A model generated the notes under the pieces. That model did no database searches, was not told where the DNA came from, and worked only from the letters and a program-made list of their open reading frames with translations. A program made the position numbers and the translations under genes. A stretch of 64,000 nt of DNA from Halalkalibacter akibai JCM 9157 (GTDB lineage Bacteria; Bacillota; Bacilli; Bacillales; Bacillaceae_D): positions 116,142 through 180,141 of the forward strand of contig NZ_BAUV01000004.1 of assembly GCF_000513135.1 (NCBI RefSeq), read 5' to 3'. Positions 22,743 through 31,145 of this stretch are shown one piece after another (within the stretch, counting starts at the first letter, position 1; every line of letters starts with the position of its first letter).

Positions 22743-24751
22743 TGATAGGTGAACGAATTAGTGGTCGTTATCAAGTTCTTGAAACCATCGGTGGCGGTGG
22801 AATGGCTAATGTATACAAAGCGCTCGATGTCATTCTCGACCGACATGTAGCTGTAAAAGTACTTCAACCACAGTTTTCAGATGATCCTCAGTTTATTAAG
22901 CGATTTAGAAGAGAGGCTCAAGCAGCAACAAGTTTAGCTCATCCAAACATTGTTAATATTTATGATGTTGGAGAAGAAGGAAATACCTACTACATAGTCA
23001 TGGAATATGTTGAGGGTCAAACGTTAAAAGAGTTAATACAATCTCACGGTCCGTTACCGGTAGAAGATTGTGTGGATTACATGGAACAAATGCTTGCTGC
23101 ACTTGAACACTCGCATGCAAACCATATCATTCACAGAGATATCAAGCCTCACAATATCCTAATTAGTCGAGAAGGTGTTGTCAAGGTTACAGATTTCGGT
23201 ATTGCACGTGCAATTTCAGCAGCTACCATTACCCATACAAACTCAGTAATGGGTTCGGTACACTACTTATCACCTGAGCAAGCCCGTGGTGGGCATGTTA
23301 CGTATAAGTCGGATATATATTCATTGGGAATTGTTTTATATGAAATGGTTACAGGAGTACTTCCTTTTTCTGGTGATACAGCTGTTTCTATTGCGATCAA
23401 ACATTTACAAAATGATGTTCCGTCGGCTCGAGCCAAAATTCCTACTTTGCCTCAAAGCATTGAAAATATTATTGGAAAAGCAACAGTAAAGGACCCAACA
23501 AAAAGATATGCAACTGTTAGGGAAATGGAAGAAGATATTGTAACTGCCTTAAACCCAGATCGAATTAATGAAGCACCTTTACAGCTTGGGATGGATGAAG
23601 AAGCAACAAAAGCCATCCCAATTATCCGTGAACATGAACAAGACCATACCGATTTAGACAAAACGGTGGAAATGCCCCCTGTGAAGAATGTCGCTGTGTC
23701 CCAAGCTCCAGTTGAAGAAAAGGACTTACAAGAAAAAACGAAGCCGGCTAAAAAACAAAAAAAGAAAAGAAGAGGCCTAACGATAGTCCTTGTTCTGCTT
23801 TTTGTATTAATTGGTTCGGTCGTAGCAGCTTTTGTTTTATTGCCTAATTTATTTAGAGTAGGTGAAGTAGTTATTCCTGATGTGACGGGGATGCCTTTTG
23901 AGGAGGCAGAACTTACTTTAGTAGAAAATGGCTTAACTGTTGAACGTGAAGATGTGAATGAAGATGATACTGTGCCAAAAGACTATGTCATTAGACAAAA
24001 TCCTGCTCCTAACTCAACTGTAAAAGAAAATGCTACTGTTCGCTTATTTGTAAGCTTGGGTAAGGAAGAAATAGAACTGGATGATTATGTAGGTATGCCT
24101 ATTGAAGAAGCTTTAAATATGCTAGAAAGATTAGGTGTTGAAGCTGAAACTACAGAACGACCAACTGATAATCAATCTCCAGGTATCGTGCTTTTTCAAG
24201 ATCCTAGAGCAGGAACAAGCATTATTGTCGAGGAGACAACGGTTTACTTAACTTATAGTATTGCCGAGCAAATTAGATTAAGAGACCTTGTTAATAATGA
24301 AGAAGCGAGTGCCAGAAGTTATTTAAATGAGGTTGGACTAATACCTAAATTTGAAACAGCGTATTCTAACTCAGTAGCAGCAGGACTAGTTATCCGTCAA
24401 AATCCAGCTCCATATACAATGTTGGATAAAGGAGACGAGGTCAGGTTAGTACTATCACAAGGGCCAGAACCACAGCCTGAGCCAGAGCCTGATCCGATTC
24501 GTGTTATTCAAGTCAATCAACCTATTGGTGTTTCAGATGAAGATAGAGAAGCAGGAAATGAATTCCGCATTCGGATTGTGTACCGGGATGCTTCAACGGG
24601 TGGACAGGACCAGGTATTTGTAGAGGAGACGATTACTGAAACAACAGAGTATCCAGTCGAGCTACAAGTTAGTCCTTCTCAAAGTGGTTCTTTTGATGTG
24701 TTTGTAAATGGTGAATTAATCAAAAGCTCGGAAACGTATAGATACAATTAA
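22742..24751 (+). CDS. prkC: PASTA-domain Ser/Thr protein kinase PrkC
   Basis: The 669-residue membrane kinase senses muropeptides in B. subtilis spores. The kinase domain (about 10-270) has the glycine loop GGGGMANVYK, catalytic Lys in VAVKVL, HRDIKPHN near residue 133, and DFGIARA. A basic juxtamembrane stretch (KKQKKKRR) precedes one membrane helix at about residues 348-368. Outside are three PASTA repeats (about 375-578), beginning VVIPDVTGMPFEEAE, IELDDYVGMPIEEAL and IRLRDLVNNEEASAR. A PEPQPEPEPDP linker and a C-terminal beta-rich domain of about 80 residues complete it. It is coupled to prpC and followed by rsgA, a known PrkC target in B. subtilis. Confidence 0.96.
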   Translation: MIGERISGRYQVLETIGGGGMANVYKALDVILDRHVAVKVLQPQFSDDPQFIKRFRREAQAATSLAHPNIVNIYDVGEEGNTYYIVMEYVEGQTLKELIQSHGPLPVEDCVDYMEQMLAALEHSHANHIIHRDIKPHNILISREGVVKVTDFGIARAISAATITHTNSVMGSVHYLSPEQARGGHVTYKSDIYSLGIVLYEMVTGVLPFSGDTAVSIAIKHLQNDVPSARAKIPTLPQSIENIIGKATVKDPTKRYATVREMEEDIVTALNPDRINEAPLQLGMDEEATKAIPIIREHEQDHTDLDKTVEMPPVKNVAVSQAPVEEKDLQEKTKPAKKQKKKRRGLTIVLVLLFVLIGSVVAAFVLLPNLFRVGEVVIPDVTGMPFEEAELTLVENGLTVEREDVNEDDTVPKDYVIRQNPAPNSTVKENATVRLFVSLGKEEIELDDYVGMPIEEALNMLERLGVEAETTERPTDNQSPGIVLFQDPRAGTSIIVEETTVYLTYSIAEQIRLRDLVNNEEASARSYLNEVGLIPKFETAYSNSVAAGLVIRQNPAPYTMLDKGDEVRLVLSQGPEPQPEPEPDPIRVIQVNQPIGVSDEDREAGNEFRIRIVYRDASTGGQDQVFVEETITETTEYPVELQVSPSQSGSFDVFVNGELIKSSETYRYN

Positions 24752-24817
24752 AACGACAACATGGATGCTTTTGTTTAAAGTGTCTGTGTTGTTTCTAAAT
24801 CAAGTAGGAGGTTTCGA

Positions 24818-25702
24818 ATGGCAACAGGGATGATTGTTAAAGCTCTAAGTGGTTTTTATTATGTTCAAACAGAAGATGGCATCTTTCAATGTCGTGGCAG
24901 AGGAAACTTTAGAAAAAGACAAATTAAACCCCTTGTTGGAGATGAAGTGGAATTTGAAGCCGAAAATAGAACGGACGGTTACATTCTAGATGTGTTTGAA
25001 CGTAAGAACGAACTAATTCGACCACCGATAGCCAACGTTGATCAAGCGCTACTTGTTTTCTCAGCTCTAGAACCGGACTTTAGTCCTTTGCTTCTTGATC
25101 GTTTTCTTGTACATATTGAAGCAAACGGCTTAGAGGCAATTATCATCATTAGTAAAGTCGACTTGCTTGGATCATCCATTCCAATCGATATTTTGAAATA
25201 TAAAGAACAATATGAAAAAATTGGTTATACGGTATTATTAACCTCAACTTTGCAAAAAGATGGAATCGATCAAATTATTCCATATTTAGATGGGAAAGTA
25301 AGTGTAGTAGCTGGCCAGTCTGGGGTTGGTAAATCTTCATTACTAAATAGTTTGAAACCAGAGCTTAACATTGAAACTAATGAGATTTCTTCTCATTTAG
25401 GAAGAGGGAAACATACGACAAGGCATGTGGAGCTTTTAAGAATAGGAAATGGACTTGTCGCAGACACTCCAGGGTTTAGTTCTTTAGATTTTATAGATCT
25501 TGAAACAGAGGATCTTTCAGGATGCTTTCCTGAAATGGAGAGACTGTCTGCTGACTGTAAGTTTAGGGGATGTACTCATACGTCAGAACCAAAATGTGCG
25601 GTAAAAGCAGCGCTAGAGAAAGAGGAGATAGGTGAATCAAGAATGAAGCATTATCTCCAATTTTTAGAGGAAATCAAAAATCAAAAAAGGAGGTATGATT
25701 GA
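24818..25702 (+). CDS. rsgA: Ribosome small subunit-dependent GTPase A
   Basis: The 294-residue circularly permuted GTPase helps mature the 30S subunit. An N-terminal OB fold is followed by the G-domain in permuted order: the G4-like IISKVDLL precedes the P-loop [15 protein letters not shown] and then DTPGFSSL. The C-terminal zinc motif has Cys-rich [17 protein letters not shown] 24818 follows GTAGGAGGT. The last base of its stop is the first base of the rpe ATG (TGATG). Placement after prkC is conserved. Confidence 0.96.
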   Translation: MATGMIVKALSGFYYVQTEDGIFQCRGRGNFRKRQIKPLVGDEVEFEAENRTDGYILDVFERKNELIRPPIANVDQALLVFSALEPDFSPLLLDRFLVHIEANGLEAIIIISKVDLLGSSIPIDILKYKEQYEKIGYTVLLTSTLQKDGIDQIIPYLDGKVSVVAGQSGVGKSSLLNSLKPELNIETNEISSHLGRGKHTTRHVELLRIGNGLVADTPGFSSLDFIDLETEDLSGCFPEMERLSADCKFRGCTHTSEPKCAVKAALEKEEIGESRMKHYLQFLEEIKNQKRRYD

Positions 25703-26370
25703 TGATCAAAATTGCCCCTTCTATCCTATCAGCTGATTTTTCCAAGTTAGGTGAAGATATTAAAGAAGTAGAGCTTGGGGGAGCTGATTACATCCATGTT
25801 GATGTTATGGATGGTCATTTTGTACCAAACATTACAATTGGTCCCCTAGTTGTCGAAGCGATTCGTCCTATTACAAATCTGCCATTAGATGTTCACCTGA
25901 TGATTGAAAATCCAGATCAATTTATTCCGCAGTTTGCGAAAGCCGGTGCAGATATTCTTTCTGTGCACGTGGAAGCTTGCACTCATTTACATCGTACGGT
26001 TCATTTAATTAAAGATTACGGGGTGAGGGCAGGAATTGTTTTAAATCCAGCGACGCCTGTAGAAGTAATTGAACCAATTATTGAAGATGTCGATCTTGTT
26101 TTATTAATGACTGTCAATCCCGGTTTTGGAGGACAGAGATTTATTGAATCAGTTTTAACCAAAATAAAGAAAGTTTCAGAGCTTGCAAAAAGTAGAAACT
26201 TAACGATTGATATTGAGGTTGATGGTGGTGTGAATTTCACTACCGCAAAAAAATGCGTAGAAGCAGGAGCGAATGTTCTTGTTGCGGGATCAGCCATCTA
26301 CAATGAAATAGATCGAGCAAAAGCAATTGCCGAAATTAGAGGGGACTTTAATAAAGAAACAAATCGTTAA
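25702..26370 (+). CDS. rpe: Ribulose-phosphate 3-epimerase
   Basis: The 222-residue TIM-barrel enzyme interconverts ribulose 5-phosphate and xylulose 5-phosphate (pentose phosphate pathway). [14 protein letters not shown] at the start, [12 protein letters not shown] with the metal-binding His/Asp, [14 protein letters not shown] and the C-terminal VAGSAIYN phosphate loop are all present. The ATG at 25702 has an AAGGAGG site 8 nt upstream and is preferred over a TTG at 25699. A terminator follows; the thiN gene that follows rpe in B. subtilis is absent. Confidence 0.95.
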   Translation: MIKIAPSILSADFSKLGEDIKEVELGGADYIHVDVMDGHFVPNITIGPLVVEAIRPITNLPLDVHLMIENPDQFIPQFAKAGADILSVHVEACTHLHRTVHLIKDYGVRAGIVLNPATPVEVIEPIIEDVDLVLLMTVNPGFGGQRFIESVLTKIKKVSELAKSRNLTIDIEVDGGVNFTTAKKCVEAGANVLVAGSAIYNEIDRAKAIAEIRGDFNKETNR

Positions 26371-26415
26371 GAAACTTTATTTATTTTATTTATGACGTTA
26401 AAACCTTAATATAAT

Positions 26416-26459
26416 GGGCTTTGTCACAAAAGAAATTCTTTTGACAAGCTCTTTTTTTT
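26416..26459 (+). terminator. Rho-independent terminator after rpe
   Basis: GGGCTTTGTCA-CAAAAGAA at 26416-26433 pairs with TTCTTTTG-ACAAGCTC at 26435-26451 with one bulge, forming a long hairpin with almost no loop. A run of eight T follows (26452-26459). It closes the prpC-prkC-rsgA-rpe transcript. Confidence 0.75.
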
Positions 26460-26758
26460 ATATTCAAATGAACATTCTTTGTAATCAGACATATATTGAG
26501 GTATAGGGCATATGCATAATGATAGAGAGACGAGGATAAGTTGCTCAAAGTGGTAAATTGATATGACAATAAAAAAATAGGTATAGTTTGTCGTATCTGC
26601 ATATATTAGTTTAAGAGCAATTATTTTATCCTTATCATAATTCTTGTCTGAGCAAATGGCTTGAAGGATAGGGGCGACTTCGCTTCACGTCCTATGGTCG
26701 TGAGTTAAGTTTCTTGAATAATATCCCCGTGGGCTATTCACGTTGAGGAGGAGGAGCT
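26460..26758 (+). other. spoVM leader region, no gene seen
   Basis: No plausible coding frame is seen. An AT-rich half (26460-26640) contains ACATATA (26489-26495) and CATATGCAT (26509-26517), a loose match to a sigma-E promoter, but the spacing is short and I give it little weight. The second half (26660-26750) is more GC-rich. It has an imperfect hairpin ATAGG/CCTAT around 26671-26696 and a CGTG/CACG hairpin at about 26728-26742, just before the very strong GAGGAGGAGGAG ribosome site of spoVM. Confidence 0.4.
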
Positions 26759-26839
26759 ATGAAATTCTACACGATCAAGCTACCTAAATTCTTAGGTGGG
26801 TTTGTCAAGGCAGTACTGAACTCATTCAAAAAAGGGTAA
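26759..26839 (+). CDS. spoVM: Stage V sporulation protein M
   Basis: This 26-residue peptide is too short for a standard gene caller. It begins MKFYTIKLPKFLGG and ends in a lysine-rich tail (SFKKG), closely matching the B. subtilis SpoVM peptide in length and pattern, including the helix-breaking Pro at position 9. SpoVM is an amphipathic helix that recognises the convex forespore membrane, anchors SpoIVA for spore-coat assembly and interacts with FtsH. A GAGGAGGAGGAG ribosome site precedes the ATG. It lies directly before reverse-strand rpmB, its conserved position. A terminator follows 2 nt after the stop. Presence implies an endospore-forming host. Confidence 0.95.
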   Translation: MKFYTIKLPKFLGGFVKAVLNSFKKG

Positions 26840-26841
26840 AC

Positions 26842-26870
26842 AAAAAAGCACCGAATTACGGTGCTTTTTT
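26842..26870. terminator. Bidirectional terminator between spoVM and rpmB
   Basis: AAAAAAGCACCG (26842-26853) pairs perfectly over 12 bp with CGGTGCTTTTTT (26859-26870), loop AATTA. A and T runs on both sides let it serve both convergent genes. Confidence 0.88.
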
Positions 26871-26886
26871 GCAAGTTATTAGAAAC

Positions 26887-27075
26887 TTAAACGCGTTCTA
26901 CTTTACCAGACTTAAGTGCGCGAGTTGAAACGTATACACGTTTAGGCTTGCCGTCTACTAAAATACGAACCTTTTGTACGTTAGCACCCCAACGGCGCTT
27001 CGTTTTATTTAGTGCGTGAGAGCGCTTGTTTCCAGTACGCGCTGTTTTTCCAGTAATATAACATTTACGTGCCAT
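26887..27075 (-). CDS. rpmB: 50S ribosomal protein L28
   Basis: The 62-residue protein reads [20 protein letters not shown] onward, with the [22 protein letters not shown] core, and is highly basic. The start at 27075 has GGAGGTG upstream and gives the conserved MARKC; two extra in-frame codons upstream (MHI) are not used. It is a single gene transcribed against its neighbours, the conserved Bacillus arrangement beside spoVM and the Asp23-family gene. Confidence 0.97.
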   Translation of the reverse strand: MARKCYITGKTARTGNKRSHALNKTKRRWGANVQKVRILVDGKPKRVYVSTRALKSGKVERV

Positions 27076-27294
27076 GATATGCACCTCCTTATTCCCAATA
27101 CAGACCTTAAATCATACTTGAATATAGTAGCATAGCGCTTTATATAATGCAATAGCTTCCTCGAAAGTTTATCAAGTAAAGTTGCTTGACAGAGCTTAAT
27201 AAAGGTGGAAAAAACGAATACACTTTTAAATTCATTGATATTATAGTAAAATGACGATATTGAATCAAGTTTTGTCTTCAGAGGAGGAATGGGA

Positions 27295-27657
27295 ATGTCA
27301 ATTGAAATGAAAACTCAGTTAGGTACAGTAGATGTTTCAAAAGATGTTGTAGCTACGATTGCTGGTGGAGCAGCTATTGATTGTTATGGAATTGTCGGAA
27401 TGGCATCTCAAAAGCAGTTAAAAGACGGAATTACAGATCTGCTCGGAAAAGAAAATTTCCGACGTGGCGTGGTCATTCGTGAAGACGAAGAGCAAATTCA
27501 TATTGATATGTACATCATTGTTAGCTATGGCACGAAAATTTCTGAGGTGGCTTACAACGTGCAAACAAAAGTGAAATATCAACTAGAACAAATGTTAGGG
27601 CTTGATGTTGATTCTGTGAACATTTTTGTTCAAGGTGTCCGCGTCACGAACCCGTAA
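27295..27657 (+). CDS. yloU: Asp23/Gls24 family envelope stress protein (YloU)
   Basis: The 120-residue protein contains the DUF322/Asp23 core: VVATIAGGAAIDCYGIVGMAS, IHIDMYIIVSYGTKISEV and the C-terminal VNIFVQGVRVTNP. Exact function is unknown; it is nearly always found upstream of fakA. ATG 27295 has GAGGAGG at 7-nt spacing; the ATG at 27289 overlaps that site. A TTGACA-like box occurs at about 27187, but no well-placed -10 partner was found. Confidence 0.92.
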   Translation: MSIEMKTQLGTVDVSKDVVATIAGGAAIDCYGIVGMASQKQLKDGITDLLGKENFRRGVVIREDEEQIHIDMYIIVSYGTKISEVAYNVQTKVKYQLEQMLGLDVDSVNIFVQGVRVTNP

Positions 27658-27683
27658 GTGCTAGTTTTAGGAGGAAAATGTTT

Positions 27684-29369
27684 GTGGCAAACCATATTGA
27701 AGGTAAGAAGCTCGCTTACATGTTTATTGAGGGAGCAGAGAATTTATCAAAGAATGTAAAAGTAGTTGACGCATTAAATGTTTTTCCGGTTCCAGATGGT
27801 GATACGGGAACAAATATGAATCTCTCTATTACTTCAGGCGTAAAGGAAGTTAAACAAAACATCCAAGACGATGCTTCTAAGGTCGCTGGCTCTTTTGCAA
27901 AAGGCTTATTGATGGGGGCAAGAGGTAATTCGGGTGTTATTTTATCTCAGCTATTTAGAGGATTTTCAAAGCAGGTCGAAGGTAAAAGTCAGATTACAGC
28001 CGCTGATTTAGCTCAGGCTTTTGAGCGTGGCGTTGAAACAGCTTATAAGGCAGTAATGAAACCTGTTGAAGGAACGATTCTAACAGTTGCCAAAGACGCA
28101 GCAAAGCATTCATTAAAAGTTTCAAAAAAACATAATGACGTTATTTATGTGATGGAAGAAACTTTAAAAGAGGCGAAAGCTTCATTAAAAAGAACCCCTG
28201 ATTTATTACCAGTGTTAAAAGAAGTAGGAGTAGTGGACTCTGGGGGCCAAGGACTTGTTTATATTTATGAAGGATTCTTGGCGGCTTTAAAAGGAGAAGC
28301 ATTACCTGAAGCTATTTCTTCAGAATACGTATCAATGGACAATCTGGTCAAGATTGAACACCATAATGCACAAAGCCATATGGCTACAGAAGATATCGAA
28401 TTTGGCTTCTGTACGGAAGTGATGGTTCGAATCCAAGAAGAAAAGCTAATTACTAATCCTTATGATGAACAGAAATTCAGACAAGAATTAAGTGAAATAG
28501 GTGATTCTCTCTTAGTCGTTTCAGATGAAGATCTTATAAAAGTACATATTCATGCTGAACAACCAGGAGAAGTTCTTACGAAGGCGCAAAGGTATGGAGA
28601 ATTAATTAATATTAAAATAGAGAACATGCGAGAGCAACATACACACCTTCTTGATGAAACGAAAGAAGCTTACGGACAAAAATCAAAACCTGATTTAACT
28701 AGCAAAGAAAAGAGTGAATTCGGAATTGTAACGGTCGCAATGGGAGAGGGAATTGCTAAGTTGTTTAAAGGATTAGGGGCTGGGGTAGTCATTGAGGGTG
28801 GACAAACAATGAACCCAAGCACAGAGGATATTGTTAACGCAATTGAAGAAGTTCATGCAGAAAAGGTCATTATCCTACCTAATAATGGCAACATTATCAT
28901 GGCCGCTGAACAAGCTGCACAAGTGGTCGGTGAAAAAGCGATGGTTGTTCCTTCTAAAACAGTACCTCAAGGACTTGCTGCATTGTTATCTTTTAACCCA
29001 ACCCAAGGGCTTGAAGTAAATGCAGGTATGATGAAGGATGCATTAACGACAGTGAAATCAGGTCAAGTTACGTTTGCTGTTCGTGACACAAATATTGATG
29101 GTATTGACATTAAGAAAAATGACTTCATGGGGATAGCGGAAAAGAAAATTGTTAGCTCAGGTGTGGATGTTTTAGAAGTAACAAAAGATCTTCTTCAACA
29201 AATGCTAGATGAAGACAGTGAGATTGTGACGCTAATTCAGGGTGAGGATGCAACAACTGAGCAAACAGAGCAACTTGCTTCCTTTTTAGAAGTAGAATTT
29301 CCTGAGGTAGAAGTGGATGTCCAATTAGGAAATCAACCACTTTACTCGTATATTATCTCAGTTGAGTAA
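27684..29369 (+). CDS. fakA: Fatty acid kinase catalytic subunit FakA (YloV, DAK2 domain)
   Basis: The protein of about 561 residues phosphorylates exogenous fatty acids bound to a FakB (DegV) partner, giving acyl-phosphate for PlsX/PlsY. The N-terminal DAK2 ATP-binding domain shows NVFPVPDGDTGTNMNL and GLLMGARGNSGVILSQLFRG, with Mg-binding aspartates. The middle domain has EDIEFGFCTEVMVR and VHIHAEQPGEVL, and the C-terminal domain has GIVTVAMGEGI. AGGAGG at 27669-27674 is 9 nt from the GTG at 27684 and only 3 nt from the ATG at 27678, so I prefer the GTG; the difference is two residues. A DegV gene follows after 27 nt. Confidence 0.94.
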   Translation: MANHIEGKKLAYMFIEGAENLSKNVKVVDALNVFPVPDGDTGTNMNLSITSGVKEVKQNIQDDASKVAGSFAKGLLMGARGNSGVILSQLFRGFSKQVEGKSQITAADLAQAFERGVETAYKAVMKPVEGTILTVAKDAAKHSLKVSKKHNDVIYVMEETLKEAKASLKRTPDLLPVLKEVGVVDSGGQGLVYIYEGFLAALKGEALPEAISSEYVSMDNLVKIEHHNAQSHMATEDIEFGFCTEVMVRIQEEKLITNPYDEQKFRQELSEIGDSLLVVSDEDLIKVHIHAEQPGEVLTKAQRYGELINIKIENMREQHTHLLDETKEAYGQKSKPDLTSKEKSEFGIVTVAMGEGIAKLFKGLGAGVVIEGGQTMNPSTEDIVNAIEEVHAEKVIILPNNGNIIMAAEQAAQVVGEKAMVVPSKTVPQGLAALLSFNPTQGLEVNAGMMKDALTTVKSGQVTFAVRDTNIDGIDIKKNDFMGIAEKKIVSSGVDVLEVTKDLLQQMLDEDSEIVTLIQGEDATTEQTEQLASFLEVEFPEVEVDVQLGNQPLYSYIISVE

Positions 29370-29396
29370 AGGCGAACGGGTAAAGGAGCGATAAAT

Positions 29397-30251
29397 TTGT
29401 CGAATATAAAAGTTGTAACAGATAGTACAGCCGATATTCCTGTTGAATTAATTGAAGAATTAGGAATAACAGTTGTTCCTTTAAATGTTATATTTTCTGA
29501 TGATGAAATGTATGAAGATGGTGTGACGTTGACTTCAAATCAGTTTTACCAAAAAGTTAAGGAGAAAAACGTTATACCTTCAACATCACAGCCGACGCCT
29601 TATCAATTTGAAGAAGTCTATCGTTCGCTACTTGAAGAAGATGACACCCATATTTTATCGATACACTTATCGTCAAAGTTAAGTGGTACGTATCAAGCAG
29701 CTTCAATAGCTAAACAAACGATGGATGATATTGATTCAATACATGTTGTTGACTCTAAGCGTGCTTCCTATGCAATTGGAATTATTGTGGTCGAAATGGC
29801 TAGAATGGTTAAGGCGGGAAAATCGCTTGTCGAATGTAAGGCAAGACTTGAACATTTACTTAAAGAAACGACCGTCTTTTTTATGGTTGATACGCTTGAG
29901 TATTTACAAAAAAATGGGCGTATTGGAACGGCTTCTGCAGTATTAGGGTCTATGTTGAAAATTAAACCAATCTTGTCTTTATCCGAGCAAGGAGAGGTTA
30001 TTCCCTTCGAAAAAGCTAGAGGGCAAAAAAAGGCTTTGAACCGAATTGTTGAGTTGCTAAAAGAACAGTATGGTTCACAACCTATACACGTAGGAATCTC
30101 ACATGCAGTAAATGAATCATTAGCAGTTGAAATGATTGACCGGATAAAAGCGGAATTTAACGTTGAAAGTGATGTCATTACTTCAATTGGTGCTGTTATC
30201 GGTGCTCACGTTGGTCCTGGTACCGTAGCGATCTCAATGACAAAAGCTTAG
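29397..30251 (+). CDS. DegV family fatty acid-binding protein (FakB candidate)
   Basis: The 284-residue protein starts MSNIKVVTDSTADIP, the DegV signature, with STSQPTPYQF, the lipid-contacting SIHLSSKLSGTYQAA loop and DTLEYLQKNGRIG. Family members bind a fatty acid and present it to FakA. The TTG start at 29397 is preceded by AAAGGAGCG. Adjacency to fakA (27 nt) strongly suggests it is the FakB partner. In B. subtilis the next gene would be sdaAB, so this is an insertion relative to that order. Which fatty acid it binds cannot be read from the sequence. Confidence 0.88.
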   Translation: MSNIKVVTDSTADIPVELIEELGITVVPLNVIFSDDEMYEDGVTLTSNQFYQKVKEKNVIPSTSQPTPYQFEEVYRSLLEEDDTHILSIHLSSKLSGTYQAASIAKQTMDDIDSIHVVDSKRASYAIGIIVVEMARMVKAGKSLVECKARLEHLLKETTVFFMVDTLEYLQKNGRIGTASAVLGSMLKIKPILSLSEQGEVIPFEKARGQKKALNRIVELLKEQYGSQPIHVGISHAVNESLAVEMIDRIKAEFNVESDVITSIGAVIGAHVGPGTVAISMTKA

Positions 30252-30468
30252 AATGAATATGTGAGGGTGACTTACAGTGAAGAGTCAAACCTTTCTAGTA
30301 TGCGGTATACAAGTAAAAGCATTGCTTTTCCTTATTTATATTGTATGACTAGTGGAGGTTGGTTCTACTGGGTCACTCTCTTTTTTTAGCGCATACAACG
30401 AGGCAATAAAAAAGGGAAAAGCCACCCTTTTCAGGGGCCTCCATACAACCTGAACGGAGGATAAGATT
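30252..30468 (+). other. Intergenic region before sdaAB with hairpins
   Basis: No gene is seen. AAAAGCA-T-TGCTTTT (about 30315-30329) is a compact palindrome. GGGTCACTCTCTTTTTTT (about 30369-30386) ends a possible terminator whose left arm (GAGGGTGAC, about 30263) is distant. AAAAGGG/CCCTTTT follows at about 30412-30431. Finally CCTCC (30438-30442) is complementary to the sdaAB ribosome site GGAGG (30456-30460). Confidence 0.4.
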
Positions 30469-31131
30469 ATGAAGTATCGTACGGTTTTCGATATTATTGG
30501 TCCTGTTATGATAGGACCATCTAGCTCTCATACAGCTGGGGCTGCGAGAATTGGTCGAGTAGCAAGAACTTTATTTGGGAAAAGTCCTGATTCAGCCCAA
30601 ATCTATTTTTATGGATCTTTCGCCAAAACATATAAAGGTCATGGGACAGATGTAGCAATTGTAGGCGGTATATTAGATTTTGATACATCTGATAAACGAA
30701 TTACAGAATCCATTGAGTTGGCAGAGCAAGCTAAAATAAAAATTGCCTTCCATGAAGAAGAAGCTGTTACGGACCATCCTAATACGGCTAAAGTAGTCCT
30801 AGAAAAAGGAACTGAGCGACTAGAGCTTGTTGGCATTTCAATTGGCGGTGGGAAGATAGAGATCATTGAATTGAATGGCTTTCAACTTCGTTTGTCCGGT
30901 AACCATCCAGCAATTTTAGTTGTTCATAATGATCGTTATGGTGTGATTGCGGGTGTGTCTAATGTCCTTGCAAAATATGAAATTAACATTGGCCACATGG
31001 AGGTTTCTAGAAAAGAAAAAGGAAAAGAAGCCTTAATGGTTATTGAAGTAGATCAAAATGTTGAAACTCCATTGCTGATCGAATTAGAAAATCTAGAGAA
31101 TATTGTTAAAGTAACTAAAATTCATGATTAA
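30469..31131 (+). CDS. sdaAB: L-serine dehydratase, iron-sulfur-dependent, beta subunit
   Basis: The 220-residue subunit has the N-terminal dehydratase domain with IGPSSSHTAGAARIGRVAR. The C-terminal ACT domain (about 148-220, HNDRYGVIAGVSNVLAKYEINI) probably binds serine as in related enzymes. With SdaAA it deaminates L-serine to pyruvate and ammonia. ATG 30469 follows ACGGAGG. The ribosome site can pair with an upstream CCTCC, which might limit translation. It is followed 14 nt later by the alpha subunit. Confidence 0.94.
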   Translation: MKYRTVFDIIGPVMIGPSSSHTAGAARIGRVARTLFGKSPDSAQIYFYGSFAKTYKGHGTDVAIVGGILDFDTSDKRITESIELAEQAKIKIAFHEEEAVTDHPNTAKVVLEKGTERLELVGISIGGGKIEIIELNGFQLRLSGNHPAILVVHNDRYGVIAGVSNVLAKYEINIGHMEVSRKEKGKEALMVIEVDQNVETPLLIELENLENIVKVTKIHD

Positions 31132-31145
31132 GAGGAGGGAAAATC

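Noticed and set aside
26660..26750. Riboswitch in the spoVM leader
   Set aside because: Only short imperfect hairpins are visible and no known aptamer signature could be recognised; a thiamine riboswitch (as thiN is missing nearby) was considered, but no THI-box-like motif is seen.
30252..30468. T-box leader upstream of sdaAB
   Set aside because: No T-box consensus (GGGTGGNACCGCG-like) is present, and the genes are catabolic rather than biosynthetic.
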